This document shows, piece after piece, positions 21,956 to 34,544 of a stretch of 64,000 nucleotides of DNA. The notes under the pieces were generated by a model. It searched no databases and had not been told where the DNA came from. It saw only the letters and a program-made list of their open reading frames with translations. The DNA lies in the NCBI RefSeq assembly GCF_037392515.1, contig NC_090288.1:57955673-58019672 (forward strand), given 5' to 3'. Position 1 is the first letter of the stretch. The number at the start of each line of letters is the position of its first letter. Made by a program: the position numbers and the translations under genes. This stretch comes from Haliotis asinina. Its lineage: Eukaryota; Mollusca; Gastropoda; Lepetellida; Haliotidae.

Positions 21956-22268
21956 CATAAAGCATTTTTAGTTTGATTCCACCAACTTCCAAATGCCTTT
22001 GAAACAACAAATGTCATTAACATCACCTCATGTCACTGTCAACCTCCCCTAGAATAAAGCTGAACGTAGCGTACACCGATACACTTTCACACGCTGCGAC
22101 AGTAAATCCATCTTCTTAAACGAACCAGATACAGTAATAAACAACACTATTTAAACAAAAAATGAGTAAAAATACTACGTCCCATCGGCAATATTTCCAC
22201 CATATCGTGACGACAGAAAGTCATGTTAACAGAGTCTGTCTCACATCCGAACAACGCCTACCGACACA

Positions 22269-22477
22269 TTACATGAAATATTCGCACAGAATGTAGTCAC
22301 AGTAATGACAGGTTGTATCCATCAGACCATCGTTGTCCATAGCGAGGCAGTCCTGTCCCAGCGTTTCCCCGTTTGGCTGACCTGGAGCCCAGTCAATGGG
22401 CGGCATGGGCCTTGCAGTCCCTTCCTCCCAGTAGGCCCACTCTCCAGTGCTGGGGTTCCTGTCGCCTCGGATATAGG
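22269..22477 (-). CDS. Copy 1, exon 3 (C-terminal half of the lectin domain)
   Basis: The acceptor CTTTCAG ends at 22478. The exon starts with YIRGDRNPSTGEWAYWEEG after the split codon and ends in CEYFM and TAA (22271-22269). Length and phase equal exon 3 of copy 2. Confidence 0.85.
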
Positions 22478-24150
22478 CTGAAAGGTAGGAAACGTTGGGT
22501 ATCAGAATAGAGGACTTTATATATATTTTATCTATTTTGACAAGAAAATAAAGTAAAGACAAATACTAAAATCAACAAACGAACCAACAAATGACCCAAC
22601 AACAATATAAAACCAAAAATACCCGAAGAACAAACAATACCTCCCCTCTCCCAATCCAACCCTCCACCAACGTGACTGGTCCAGAGCAGCAAAACGGAAG
22701 CCCTCATTTTCACATTTGAGACCAGCCGACTTCATTATGGCGAAGAAGTCGATTGGGTTGCTGTTCTGTTCCACAAACTGCGTGTACACACGATGCAATG
22801 GCTTCTCAGAAAGGTTCTCCACAAAGTACCGACTCAGGGCAGACCTTCTGAAGGACTTCACCTGGTTTTCTCCCTTCGCTTTGCCGTCCAGCAGTACATC
22901 ACCATCAACAAAATCAACCTAAAATAGTAGAGGTCCAACAATCTTGGCACGCTTAAAATAGCGGAAAATGCCCCTACTTACTACAATCGCCAGCAGGTAT
23001 CAGGAGCTTGAAGAAGTCTTGCTTTTCCTGAGTGTCAATCTTCATTAGATCAGAACCTCCTTCTTGCACACATACATCCTTGTCTGCTGGACTGTTTGAG
23101 AAGACGCGCTTGTAACAGACTTGGAGAGTTACTTCATAGTTGAAATCACTTCCAATCTGACAACCTCGATAATCTAAATGAAGAAATAATGAGATTGCAT
23201 TAAAGGTTTATTTTAGTTTGAGCTTCAATCAATGTTCATGAAGACATATTCCCATATGTCATATGAGAGGGTATGAAAGTCCAGTCTCATTCAAAATATT
23301 TTTGTATCTACCATCGGTTTCATAGAAGACTGTGTTTTCATTTAATGTGGAGTTAAATGTGGCTATAATCGCCAACTTCTGAAAGGATGGTGTAAATCCA
23401 TTTGGGGTCCATACAGGTAGTCAATGTACTACAAGTCTCCATGGTCCGTAGTGTGGTTATCTATTTTCAGTTGCAGGAGATCTTTTCATCTGTTTGTGTA
23501 TTGTTTTGTTCTTTATAGTGATAACCTATATGATAACACGCAGGTTTCAAAGCAAATCTGTGCTATTCTGGTAGTTTTACTCTTCTTTGATGCCAAGGTC
23601 ATATTTCTGAATTTATTTATGTCTAACGAATAAATTGTTCTCGTCACGACATGGATGAAATATTGTCGATGTGGCGGTTGACATTAACTCACTCATTCAA
23701 CAAGAATAAATAATAAGGATCGCCTTCGGCTTCTGTGCCAAGAAACACAAGAGTAAGTACATACATTGCGTTGCGAATAATTTCCCTCCCATCCCTCCCC
23801 AACTTGGTATATGTTTATTGTAAATAAAAAAACCCTTAAAAATATTCTGAGAATTGCAACGTGAACTCACCGGGTCCGGGAATAAAAGGAATAGTTCCAT
23901 TGCAGTCTGGATTCCTTTTGAAGTTGTATATCAGTAACTCAACATCAGGTGAAGCCATGAGATTCGCCTCAATATATCCCTCGTATAAATAACACGTAAG
24001 ATTATGGGTGAACGCTATAGCCTCACACGTGGACTGGCGGACACATGCGTAGGTACAGTCACGTACACTGTCCACTTTCACAACCGTCATATAACTGGTG
24101 GGGAGGGTGTTCATTAGAACCAGATCGAACACCATCATAACGCTAGCCAT
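22269..24150 (-). CDS. PAN/Apple-like plus C-type lectin domain protein, copy 1
   Basis: Three exons: 24150-23871, 23173-22982 and 22477-22269 (280, 192 and 209 nt), giving 226 residues. All introns are GT/AG and phase 1. Exon 1 encodes a PAN/Apple-like domain with SVRDCTYACVRQSTCEAIAF and a second Cys pair (LTCYLYEG and PDCNG). Exons 2-3 encode a C-type lectin fold: CYKRVFSN, CVQEGGSDLM, then GEWAYWEEG, DWAPGQPN, GQDCLAMD and ILCEY before the stop. The sugar motif is QPN, a mix of the mannose EPN and galactose QPD types, and the usual WND calcium motif is replaced by HYCDY. A secreted or surface recognition role is inferred. No signal peptide is seen. The frame is open upstream of the ATG (HFTVNM) to a possible AG at 24173, so a 5' exon may be missing. 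Confidence 0.78.
22690..22918 (-). pseudogene. Coding-like fragment inside intron 2 of copy 1, unidentified
   Basis: Minus-strand translation from 22918, after an AG, reads VDFVDGDVLLDGKAKGENQ, then VKSFRRSALSRYFVENLSEK, RVYTQFVEQNSNPIDFFAI and KSAGLKCENEGFRFAALDQS. It looks like genuine protein, but I do not recognise the family. Its phase (0) does not fit the flanking phase-1 lectin exons: joined to exon 2 it would stop at once. It is therefore not a cassette of that gene. A captured exon or retrocopy fragment is the simplest reading. Confidence 0.45.
22982..23173 (-). CDS. Copy 1, exon 2 (N-terminal half of the lectin domain)
   Basis: Acceptor TTCATTTAG to 23174, donor GTAAGT from 22981. 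It encodes DYRGCQIGSDFNYEVTLQVC, then YKRVFSNSPADKDVCVQEGG and SDLMKIDTQEKQDFFKLL. Its 192 nt keep the phase. Confidence 0.85.
23871..24150 (-). CDS. Copy 1, exon 1 (PAN/Apple-like domain)
   Basis: ATG at 24150 in a favourable AACATGG context, donor GTGAGT from 23870. It opens with MASVMMVFDLVLMNTLPTSY and ends in an IPGPG-like stretch at the donor. The same ATG context is conserved in copy 2. Confidence 0.8.
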
Positions 24151-24179
24151 GTTAACCGTGAAATGTCTGTTCCTAGTGT

Positions 24180-24870
24180 GTTATTGATTAAAAGAAACTT
24201 AAACTTTCAATTTAATGCAGATAGTTTCTGCGTCAAGTGAAAATATTGGCTCCGACTTCTGACTCACGTGAGCAGTAGATAACACGTATTTTAAAAGCTC
24301 TGAAAATACGGCTAAATGTGTATCGGATTCTCAGTCCCCTGTACCAGATGCCAATTATAACATTATAACCTTGGCAACTTCTGGTAATACCTTTGTGGTC
24401 ACAATATGAATTTATCACACTCTCACTAATTAATTCCTACTGAAACTATCAAAATTATTCCATTGTGCACACGCAGAAACTAGTCCAATCTAATCCGTGT
24501 CAGAATTGAATGATTTGTACTTTTAATGATACTGATTTTCCTTGTGGGCACTCTTGACAGTTTGAAGACATTTTCTGTTCAAATATTGCATCCACAGATT
24601 ATGACTAATTGCCTTTTATCAAACAAGCAGTTAATTTGCATGCTTCTTTTTAATCTAGTTTTACAAAAAAATCCACCTCAGCTCCAAATCAGGCCACGTA
24701 ACTTGCTTCAATCACTGTAACAGTACGTGTCCTTTGTTGCAATTCGTTACATCACAAGCTAACTTTGCGTTGACTAAAGTCTGTTATTATTTACTCGCTT
24801 GTATGAATAAAACCCTATGAAACCACAGGCGTGTCTGTCGAATTGATTCTGTTTGTCATCAAAGGTCAAA
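24180..24870. other. Upstream region of copy 1
   Basis: No exon recognised. A promoter or signal-peptide exon for copy 1 would be expected here, but I cannot point to one. Confidence 0.35.
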
Positions 24871-24873
24871 TAG

Positions 24874-25267
24874 CAGTGGAAATGACATACGTTGACGAAT
24901 GGGTGCTCTACATGACAGCAGTGGAAATGACATACGTTGACGAATGGGTGCTCTACATGACGAATGGGTGCTCTACATAATAGCAGTGGAAATGTCGTAC
25001 GTTGACGAATGGGTGCTCTACATGACAGCAGTGGAAATGACATACGTTGACGAATGGGTGCTCTACATGACAGCAGAGGAAATGACGTACGTTGACGAAT
25101 GGGTGCTCTACATGACAGCAGTGGAAATGACATACGTTGACGAATGGGTGCTCTACATGACGAATGGGTGCTCTACATAATAGCAGTGGAAATGTCGTAC
25201 GTTGACGAATGGGTGCTCTACATGACAGCAGTGGAAATGACATACGTTGACGAATGGGTGCTCTACA
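24874..25267. repeat. 45-bp/63-bp minisatellite upstream of copy 1
   Basis: The basic unit of 45 bp contains TACGTTGACGAATGGGTGCT and CTACATGACAGCAGTGGAA. Two longer 63-bp variants (near 24930-25000 and 25140-25200) carry a second GACGAATGGGTGCTCTACAT. This gives a short higher-order pattern in which a 207-bp block is repeated. Confidence 0.92.
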
Positions 25268-25269
25268 CA

Positions 25270-26590
25270 GTGATGCAGGTCATTCCGATTTTACGAAACG
25301 AGTGTTGTTTGCCGAGTGATGTCACATAGTCGTCTTCTAAAAGGTCCTGTTGAAACCTCGTCTATGCTTTAAATATGTCTATTTGCTTGAGTAATTATCG
25401 GCTTTCATCTTTACTGAACTTTATCAACAGCGCATGTATTTTGTTTCAGTAGATTACATCCGTGTGGATGGACCAATGTATATGAGGAAGTCATTGATAA
25501 TAGTAGTTTTGAATAAGTCTTAAGCTATAAAATCTTCATGAAGGTGTTCTTTTTTCCATTCGTAAATGTATAATTTTGCTAAACATTTTAGATAGTAGAC
25601 AGAAGGCCCAACTGTCAGTAACCGTTGCGTAAGTTGCACCACAGAGGGCCACATCCTGCAGTGTTAGGCGACGACGGCTACGTTAATATTTCAGTTACGC
25701 CATTATAGCAAGACGAACGGCGGAACATTGGCATTTGATCATAACAAGGTCAAATATACGCTCTCTTCACGCGCCTTCACTCTATCCCTTCTAATTTTCT
25801 GTCTCACTGATAACATACTCCAAACCGTATTACACCACGTCAACACTGCTAAAACGTTCTCCTGTAAAAGAGAACGATTATGATTTTGATGCCAAACATA
25901 AACAGACGTATACAACCCTGCAATACGACCAGATAACATTTGTTTCTTACAGCCCCAAACGGTTCTGCTATTCCAAATAACTCATTTTGTTTTCCACATT
26001 CGACTCATCCGGAGGGAATTCTGTGGAAGTATTGAGTCAGATTCAAAACACATAAGCATCAAAGAGTACTGAGCGTAGTTAATGTTGCCGGGGTTATCAA
26101 GTACAACTCACTAATGTTTACATTTCCAATATAGCATTGTTAATCTTCAGAAGAAATCGATTCTTTCAAAATATGCAAACACTAAACTTCTTGACAATTG
26201 GTTTGACTTGCTGAAGTCGATCATCTGTTAAGTTTAAATACATATATATATACACACATGTTGTTTGCATAATAAGCAAAATTCAGTCGAAATCGATTTT
26301 CAGTTTGATCAAAGTGCTTTGCAACATTTGAATGTATATGGTTACGCATCACTGCGAATGTGGTATACGGCCGTCTAGAAGTGTCAGCAGAACATTGGTG
26401 ACACGCATGACACATGTACAGTGTACGTCTATTTTGTTCAACGTACGCCCGGTTTTGTATCATGACCACATGGTACTGAGGAGACTATACATAGTGATAC
26501 TCACGTTATAGCTTCCTTAGTCTGTTCCCAATCTAGGTATCATAATCTCCAATATGGTCACCTGGCTTCAGTTTGCTGGTGATCTGTTAT
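25270..26590. other. Stretch without recognised gene
   Basis: No exon with a recognisable motif and no array. Part of 25600-25740 is GC-richer than its surroundings. Confidence 0.35.
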
Positions 26591-26594
26591 TAGC

Positions 26595-26800
26595 TTTTTA
26601 TATCGTATGAGGCGACCAACGGGATCGGGTGGTCAGGCCCGCTGACTTGGTTGACACATGTCATCGTGTCCCAGTTGTGTAGATCGATGCTCATGTTGTT
26701 GATCACTAGATTGTCTGACCCAGGCTCGATTATTTACAAATCGCCACCATATAGCTGGAATATTGCTGAGTGCGGCGTAAAACTGAACTCACTCATTCAG
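26595..26800 (+). mobile_element. SINE-B copy, 3' part
   Basis: It contains GAGGCGACCAACGGGATCGG, GTGGTCAGG, ACTTGGTTGACACATGTCAT, TAGATCGATGCTCATGTTG, ATATAGCTGGAATATTGCTG and GCGGCGTAAAACTGAACTC, and ends in ACTCATTCA. Confidence 0.85.
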
Positions 26801-26809
26801 CTACTCAGC

Positions 26810-27750
26810 TACACGTAAGTAGTCTAAATCCTGTTACATGTTAAACCAATGATGGAGTTTTGCAGTTGTTTTAATGAGATTCATTGTCTATATGACATTC
26901 ACTGAGGGGCAGTGGAGTGCTATATTACAACTACATTTAGACTGACAGATGTGAATTAGGCTACAAGGAGCTTATACCAGAATATTTTACCTAGTAAGCG
27001 AGTATCGTAGGATTTTCTGGCATCGTTTTCTTTCGGTATATAATGGGAGTTAACTGATGACTCTCATCTAAAATATCTCAAGTGACCAGAAAACCAACAG
27101 TTTGTTCGTGTGTCAGTGCGTATGTGTATGATGATGATATTGTTATATCCTGCCAATGTTTGCAATGTTGATGCCATGATTGCAGGTCGGTACTGAGAGG
27201 TGAGTATTGCCAGCACTGTCACTATAAACAATACTCACTCATTACCTTCGAAGTTGGACTGTCACCGTTATACCCCTGTAGGGCTTTGCATTAATTTGTA
27301 AATTTTATTGCTTTTTATAAGAATTTTGATAATAACAAGTTTGTTGTTTGTCACATAATTCCTTTAGGGACCGGCTTCCAGTTAGCTATGGATTTGCAAC
27401 TTGGGAACAAACTTATATTAATATTCATGACTCTTTTTCAACACGAAGACAAAGGACTGAAACTTCAAACATTTGACTCATCCTGTGCCTATAAGCTGGT
27501 AAAGCCCAGACACCCAGAGATGGTGAATTATTTTCCCTGTATGTCAGAATAACGGATATTAATTGAGTGTAAATAATTCTATGATTGCTTACTTCAGTGA
27601 CAAGTAATACCAACATCCTTTGAAGTATAAACGGTGTGTGATTAAAACATTGTGGTTGTATTGAAGGTATTTGTGGTGAAGTATATTTTCAACAGAAACT
27701 AGTTTTGTGTGATTCATACTCAAGAGACACGGGTCTGTGCTTTTCTGCTC
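26810..27750. other. Stretch without recognised gene
   Basis: AT-rich. Nothing recognised. Confidence 0.4.
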
Positions 27751-27756
27751 TCAGAG

Positions 27757-27895
27757 GCGGTTGGCTAGCCCAGTTGTTAAAGCGTTCGCCCGTCACGCCG
27801 AAGACCCGGCTTCGATTCGCTGCATAAGTACAACGTAAGAAGACTATTGCAGGTGTCTCCGATATTGTAATATTGAGGGAATATTACTATGATCC
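27757..27895 (+). mobile_element. SINE-A copy (tRNA-derived)
   Basis: tRNA-like head GGCGGTTGGCTAGCCCAGTT then GTTAAAGCGTTCGCCCGTCA, box B GGCTTCGATTCGC, and a diverged tail. Confidence 0.75.
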
Positions 27896-27899
27896 GTTA

Positions 27900-28735
27900 G
27901 CTCTGAGAAATCTAGAAAAAAAGCAGAAGCACACTCTATCATTCTGGTTACTTCGCATTATACTTGCAACAATATGAATAGTTTGCTTTGTTTGAATTTC
28001 CAAGGGTATTGCAGATATTGATAGCTCCATTTCTGTCTTTAATCAGTTTCTTAATGTTAAGGTTAATAATCTGCCGCGACTATGGTATAAGAAATCCCCT
28101 ATGAACCAGCAAACTACAACACTGACAAGTCTAAAATATTCAATATTGTGTATTGAGCAGACAAAAGCAAGGTACAACGATTCACAAGAGAGGTTTCTAG
28201 TACAATGCAACTGAGCCAAACCTAAAATAATGGGTCAGTAATATAATATCAACTCACCAAAGTGTTGGTTTCTCAGTGAGAAACAATTCTACTAACTTTC
28301 ACAGTGAGTCGTCTTGAATGCAGGTAGGCCGAATGATATAGATAGACAGATATAGGATATTTATATAGCGCACATTTCCACGCAGTAGTGCATGCTCAAG
28401 GCGCTCGTATTTTCCCCTCGATTACTGAATGTCAATCGCAACAGCACATCGTATTTCAATCTCAGCTCCCTGGGCAGTATACGACTCTTGCTGCCACTAG
28501 GCGTACCGAGTTTATTGTGACTTTCTCATCCTAAGTTGACATCTGGGTGGACTGGGACACATAGTCACAGCACGTTGTCCAAGTTTACTGCACGTTGCTG
28601 TACCCGTAACTAGGTGTATGTACTAGGTGTATCAAACTTTTTCAGCATTTCTTGACATACCGTGGTATGGTACGGCACTTCTTACACATTCCCATTCTTT
28701 TACTTGCAGTGATAGAATATTTTCTGACCACATAT
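27900..28735. other. Stretch without recognised gene
   Basis: No exon or repeat family recognised. Confidence 0.4.
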
Positions 28736-28739
28736 CTGT

Positions 28740-28815
28740 GCCCCCCCCCACCCCCCCTCCCCCATACACACAACTGCAACACCGTCCCCGACCCACCCCA
28801 ACCCCTTCCCCCCTT
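28740..28815. repeat. C-rich low-complexity tract
   Basis: Runs of C broken by A and T. Shadow frames rich in Pro (plus) and Gly (minus) result. Confidence 0.85.
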
Positions 28816-29039
28816 CAATGACTGTATGTAACTTTGAATTTGGTTGAGGTATAGCGTTCCATTCTTGGTGGGGGCTTGTTCTAATGATTCAATATCCAAT
28901 AATGTCCAAAAAAGCTCTCGGGGTTTGAAATCTGAACCTTTGGTGGGCCAAAACAAAGCTGCTACCCTCTCTTGAAGCCAACAGGACATGCACGATGTTG
29001 TCTACCATTGCCCTTCATGAAGACTGGCCATGTATTCAG

Positions 29040-29190
29040 AGGATGGTCACTGGTTAAAGTGTTCGCTCGTCACGCCGAAGACCCGGGCTCGATTCCCGGC
29101 ATGGATACAATGTGTGAAGCCCACTCTCGGTGTCCCCCGCCGTGATATTGCTGGAATATTGCTAAAAGCAGTGTAAAACATAAATAGTGT
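29040..29190 (+). mobile_element. SINE-A copy (tRNA-derived)
   Basis: Head GGTTAAAGTGTTCGCTCGTC then ACGCCGAAGACCCGGG, box B GGCTCGATTCCCGG, body GTGTGAAGCCCACTCTCGG and tail GTGATATTGCTGGAATATTG. Confidence 0.85.
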
Positions 29191-29194
29191 TACA

Positions 29195-30375
29195 GTGTAC
29201 ATTGGTATATTAGTATAAATAGTAATACTATACAGTGTACTTAAATGCTGATTCAAAGGCCCAAATAGAATACTGCTGTTCATGTAACTGGATAAGTGCT
29301 ATGCTCGTGACATCTCTTTGACAGGATTATCTCAAGCCGCAAAGTAATGGTTTTCGATTATTCCCATTCCAAATGACATACCTGGAATGTTACTGAATTC
29401 GAAGTAAATGTAAGCGGCAAAACATTTCCAGAACCATAAAAAAACAACTTTTCGAAAAGTCCGTATTTCATTTCAATAATATCATAAGCTTATACATGTG
29501 AATCTTCTTCAACCAGTGATAACGCCAGATAACTAAGGGGCATAACGCAAGTCAAAACAGCTACACCGAAATTGCCACCAATGCCTCGAAGTCTGATATA
29601 TCGCTCGGTCTTTCATCCTGCAAGTAGAATCTCCAAGATCATATGGAAAGAACTCACCTGACAACAACATCCAATAGCCGTAAAACATATCAAAGCATTT
29701 AGGAACGCCCAGCTTATGGAACGTCTACCACCCCAAAGTGATTCCTTTAGCCTCACTCTTCGTGACATATCAGACAATCCACGCGCAGACACAGTCAAAG
29801 CGGTCTACTGGCAGACAGGGAATTGAGCGGAAGGGAAGCGTCCACTCCACAATCAGTACCATATAACATATTTGTAATCGTGCTCAGAGTAATACATTGG
29901 TATCTCACGTCATGAGTATGCACTACACTATCATTCTGTTCTCCTGGGGCGAGAACAAGTTACAAAACTATGTCATCCTAACTTACCAAGGTACACAAGA
30001 CCAATCACATCCTTTGAAGCCGGGATGCCTTTCTACGTCCACCCAACAACCTCACTACCACCCTCCACTAACCTACCGTAACTAAAGCGTGTGGTCCGGG
30101 ATGAGTTTCCTCTCCGTTAAAATACCGGCGTCACATATGGCAATGCTTTCTGCATGACTCCCATCAAGGACAGTCAACTATCAAATAGTTCATGTGGTGA
30201 TGCATACATAAGTGCTCCTGGAGGCCGTGCCAGACAATCTCTTCTTTGGACACCAACTTTCACACGAACAGGGGAATTCAAACTTAGATTCTCGTCTTTT
30301 TTGTTCCAATGACAACACGAATCAAATGCTGAAAACAGCTTTCACCAATTCAGTCAAACACTAATTATATGAACA
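29195..30375. other. Stretch without recognised gene
   Basis: No exon or repeat family recognised. Confidence 0.4.
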
Positions 30376-30379
30376 GACA

Positions 30380-30600
30380 AGTTTGTTGTTTAATGCCACC
30401 CAATATTGGATCCAGCTGGATCGTGGCGATCTGTAAATAATTAAATCTGGATCAGACAACTAGCTGATCAACAGCAGGAGCATCAATCTACCCAACTGGG
30501 GTACGATAATGACGATTACTACCCGTTATTTGACATTTACGACAAACATGGGTTCTTAGAAACCAGTTCGAACCCAGATCTCCAGAGAAACACATTTCAC
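30380..30600 (-). mobile_element. SINE-B copy, strongly diverged
   Basis: In reverse orientation: TTTAATGCCACCCAATATTG, CGTGGCGATCTGTAAATAAT, AAATCTGGATCAGACAACTA, GATCAACAGCAGGAGCATCA, then CGACAAACATGGG near the 5' end. Confidence 0.65.
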
Positions 30601-32890
30601 ATTTTGGGTAAACTACTGCATTTACATAAACAATTATGAAAATCATCTACAACTCAAGAAACTACACGTAATGTCACCATGGAGCAGGTATTTATAAATA
30701 CTGCACTGTAAACTTACCAGCTCCTGGTACCGACGTGCCAGCTCCACCCCATTCTATACTGCTCTGACATCAATTTGAAAACAAATCAATACCAAACATT
30801 GAAGGGTGTTTGGTCTATATGTTACAGCGTTACATGTGTAATGTATGATGTACAGGGCGCGATAGTGTGTTGGTTCCAAGGATTGAATACAGTCGAGTAA
30901 ACTGCCCACTCCTATAACAGTCCTGTAATCGATAGCTCTGATACAAGATCATTAGCCATCTAAACAGTTCAGCCTGTGCTCTCATACCCTTACTGTAACT
31001 CGCCAACACTGGAATGTTCGTTAGTTCATCTCATCACCAATGGTACATATTTGCTCAATCTGATATTTGTACCCATTAAACGTTATATTTTAACTGCATC
31101 TCCTGGCAACCAGTAAACGATGTAATGATTACATTTCTGATGAAGTACAGTTTGGTTTCGTGAAGAGGAGGTGCTTGTTTGAAGTGACACTCTGATTTTA
31201 TGGACACTGTCTTGAAATCGTTTCATCAAGTACAGTACACGCTCAAATACCAACTCCAGCAATGGTCATTTGTATGGCTACGTTTATTCTCCAGTTTTAG
31301 AAGTACTGTAGACGAATATCTTTTCTCTAATCATAGACTGTTTCTATTGGTGCAATTATGAATATATATTTGAAGAGCTTAACCATTTGTAAGTTTATGA
31401 AATAAGAAAGCTTCAAAGAGTACCGAGCGTGCAACTCGCACACACATAAATTCAATATTTAATGATTTTACCCATATTTCTACAAAGGAGGAATAGTAAC
31501 ACATATTTACATTCCTTTATTTGACTCCATATTTACACTAACAGCTATCCAACCGATTTGTCCCGAAAATAAACGAGTGGCCATAGAAGTAGAGCAGAGT
31601 GATAAACGCTGATGCCATAAAAATTGTACACAACGCTCCGATTTCTCGAAACAAGCTTAAGTCTGAATTTTGTTTTTACTCAAATTTTCGAAAATGCAGG
31701 AAAATACATTTTCCGGAATGGACTGAAATCGATATTAAACTCAAACATAGTAGACAATTTGAGTTTTGTTTATAGATTACTTAAGGTGCATGGGCTTTTT
31801 CTATTTTAGAAATGCAGGTGAATTAAAATTCAACAGTTGTCAAATTTTGAGTAAAAACTTGAATAGAGATGTGTTGATGATGATTTTAAAGGGGTTGTTC
31901 TCGGAAGGTAGGCGAATGAGAGAAATTGTACACATGTACAATGGGGGTTCATTGATCTTATGCATGACATGGGGAGCGGTAGGGGGTCACTTACTTTGTT
32001 CACAAACGTGTTTGGGTGGGTGGATGTGTGGGTCCTTAACATTGTACATCCTACTACATCAGAAATCATCATCACCCCTTAGCCGTAAATTACGAAGGGT
32101 ACCTACGTATTAGTGCTTTGAATATTGAGGTGGCCTAACTGCAGATTAGATAGCTCTTATTTCAGGTTTTATTCGATTACTTGCCAAACGACGGCCAGAC
32201 CTGTTATTGTGTTTACGTTTAGCTAGATATACTGCAAGAAGAAACAATGCTACTACAACCATAGATAAAAACAAAAACAAACCAACAAACAAACGTTGAA
32301 TGATCTCTAAGATGTAGCTGTAAAATTGGGACTAAATTGTCAATCTCACGTCTGGGTTGACCTCTGCAGTAATGGACGCCATTTTCAGAAAGAAACGCCT
32401 TAGCAATAGATCACCAATGTATTCATACCAAGGTTTATGTATTTTACAAGGTCCAATGGCGGTTTAAATTTCAACCCTAACATGGTCACTTATATAATTA
32501 GAACAGGCACATTCGTGCTTCCGCCATCACGTGGGAGGAAGTACGTTATGAACGTTTGTAGCGCAACAATTCATATGAGAGAAGCTTCATCACCAAGCTC
32601 TGATGCCTTGTGTTGGTGATTTTAGAACTTCTCCAGTTTGTACATAGAGGGTGAGGAGCCTTCCCTCGAACGACGGCGTCTAAAATATCTCTCCGTTTTT
32701 TGTTGGCTACAGAGTCATGTCTTCTACAGCACGTTATTCATTTGTCATTTGGATACTGAGTGAAAACCGCTTCCATAATATACTACATAGTATACAAAAA
32801 AGAAACGCATAGACGAGAAATTTGTTGCGAAAATGTATTTTCAAACATGTATAACACGCCCACAATTAGACTTTAGTGCATGCAGTCTTA
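30600..32890. other. Stretch without recognised gene
   Basis: No exon recognised. A short inverted repeat lies at about 31669-31690 and 31838-31862 (TTTTTACTCAAA-type arms). Confidence 0.4.
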
Positions 32891-32892
32891 CA

Positions 32893-33309
32893 TCAGTTTA
32901 GAAGAAGGTAATCTCGAGCATACATTCTTTCTATGACGATGTTCCGTGTCGCAGAGTCAAGACGTGACGTAATGAATTGATCTTGAAACCCCTTCAAGAT
33001 GAATGCCAATTGCTTTGAGTAATCTGGATATTTATTGCCAGACAGTGAATGCTCTTTGCTGCACAATTTCAAATGGAAGGTGATTTCTGTTGCGTTGTGG
33101 CAATGACAGTTGTGTAAAATCATGTTATCAACACTTACGTTGCATATTTTGACGATTGTCTGAACACAACAGGTAACTGATAGATATTGATGTGTTTTAT
33201 GTGTTTCTTTTCTTGGAATATACTGCCCTGATGATCTCCTATTCGCCTTGTGTTTCTCTATATTTCGTGGCTTATCAATTTCCCCGGTCCAGCAAATTGG
33301 TAAACGCAA
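32893..33309 (-). other. 138-residue open frame of uncertain status
   Basis: The frame includes VTCCVQTIVKICNVSVDNMI, LHNCHCHNATEITFHLKLCS and SRLDSATRNIVIERMYARDY. It is Cys/His-rich in the middle. A GTAAGT inside it (at about 33140, minus strand) could be a splice donor. I do not recognise the protein. It may be one or two real exons or chance. Confidence 0.2.
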
Positions 33310-33459
33310 AGCATCATAATCTCCAGGTTTAGTGCTGCCGTGTGATGTAACTGTCGCGGGTTACTCTGACAGTGTGGGTTTACTGACAAAGTGTAGTAAA
33401 TGCTATAGAACACACTGTGTGTTGACACATGTGACCACGTCCTGTATGGCATGTGCTCC

Positions 33460-34005
33460 GGCTTTCCTAACTTATAAACATTAATTAATCACGAATGGGC
33501 GTATGCAAAATTCTTTATTACAAGGAACGTGTCCCACTCTGTATTATGTACCCAGAGCAATGTAACAATAAGAGTGGCTATATAAATAAATATATATAAA
33601 ACAAGTGATTTCTTCTGGTACATCAGCAGCAGATATATAAGATATATCTTTGCTTGTTAATACTTCTTTATAAAAACAATGTATTTCGCTACACAACGGC
33701 TCATCACATACACACAATTATTGTCTGTCTTTGATTATGTAACTCAGTGAACACAGTATCTATATGTACATACAACATGATAACTAGACAAATAATACTT
33801 ATAACAGACGGAGTGAGTGAGTGAGTGGTTTGTGTGTTCCATATCAGAGAACGCTATATTCAATATTCCTAAATCGATTTCGGAAAACACCGAAGTAAAA
33901 CATCGTGCCACTCTACCTAGTCAAACCAATTAACATTTGCTCTCTTGTACAATGCAGTCCCGAGTGCCGCTACTAATGGTGGCAATGTCTCCGCTGGCAA
34001 TGAGA
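33460..34005. other. Stretch without recognised gene
   Basis: AT-rich sequence with a GAGT microsatellite near 33811-33826. Confidence 0.4.
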
Positions 34006-34007
34006 AA

Positions 34008-34170
34008 GTGAGTGAGTATGATTCTACACCGCTTGTAGGAATATTTCAGCAGTATCACGGTGGTTCACACCAGAAATAGACACTACACACTGTAACCATG
34101 CTGGGCATCGACCCCGGATCTTCGGCATGACGAGCGAACGCATCACCCACATGGCTACCCCACCGTCGGT
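34008..34170 (-). mobile_element. SINE-A copy (tRNA-derived)
   Basis: Reverse orientation: GTGAGTGAGTATGATTCTAC, AATATTTCAGCAGTATCACG, GGGCATCGACCCCGGATCTT, CGGCATGACGAGCGAACGC and a GGCTACCCCACCG head. Confidence 0.85.
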
Positions 34171-34271
34171 CCGTTGGCAATCATTTTCGACCAGGAGGTT
34201 AATTTCCACATTTACCATCTTGTTAATAGCACCGTCACCGTAAACAGCTATTATCGTAGCTATGGTAAACA

Positions 34272-34425
34272 GTGACTAAGACGCGGTTGAGCAGCGTGGC
34301 GGTTGAAACGCCATGGCGAGGATCCGGGTTCGATTCCCTACATGGGTACAATGTGTGAAGCCTGGTGTCCCCCACTCTGATATTGCTGGAATGTTGCTAA
34401 AGGCGGTGTAAAGCTAAGCTCATGC
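34272..34425 (+). mobile_element. SINE-A copy (tRNA-derived)
   Basis: A diverged head, then GATCCGGGTTCGATTCCCTA (box B), ATGGGTACAATGTGTGAAGC and tail GATATTGCTGGAATGTTGCT with AAAGGCGGTGTAAAGC. It lies about 100 bp from an oppositely oriented copy. Confidence 0.85.
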
Positions 34426-34544
34426 ACCTGGTCTTCTTCTCTCACTAACTCTGAGTATTCATTTCTGTTTCTAGCTAGCTATTTAATGCCAACTGGTACA
34501 TAATAACAAATTCAAAATGACATTAATTGTCAGAGACGTTATTT

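Noticed and set aside
24774..25329. Several repetitive frames near 25 kb as genes
   Set aside because: Products of the 45/63-bp minisatellite. The same peptide appears in several frames and strands.
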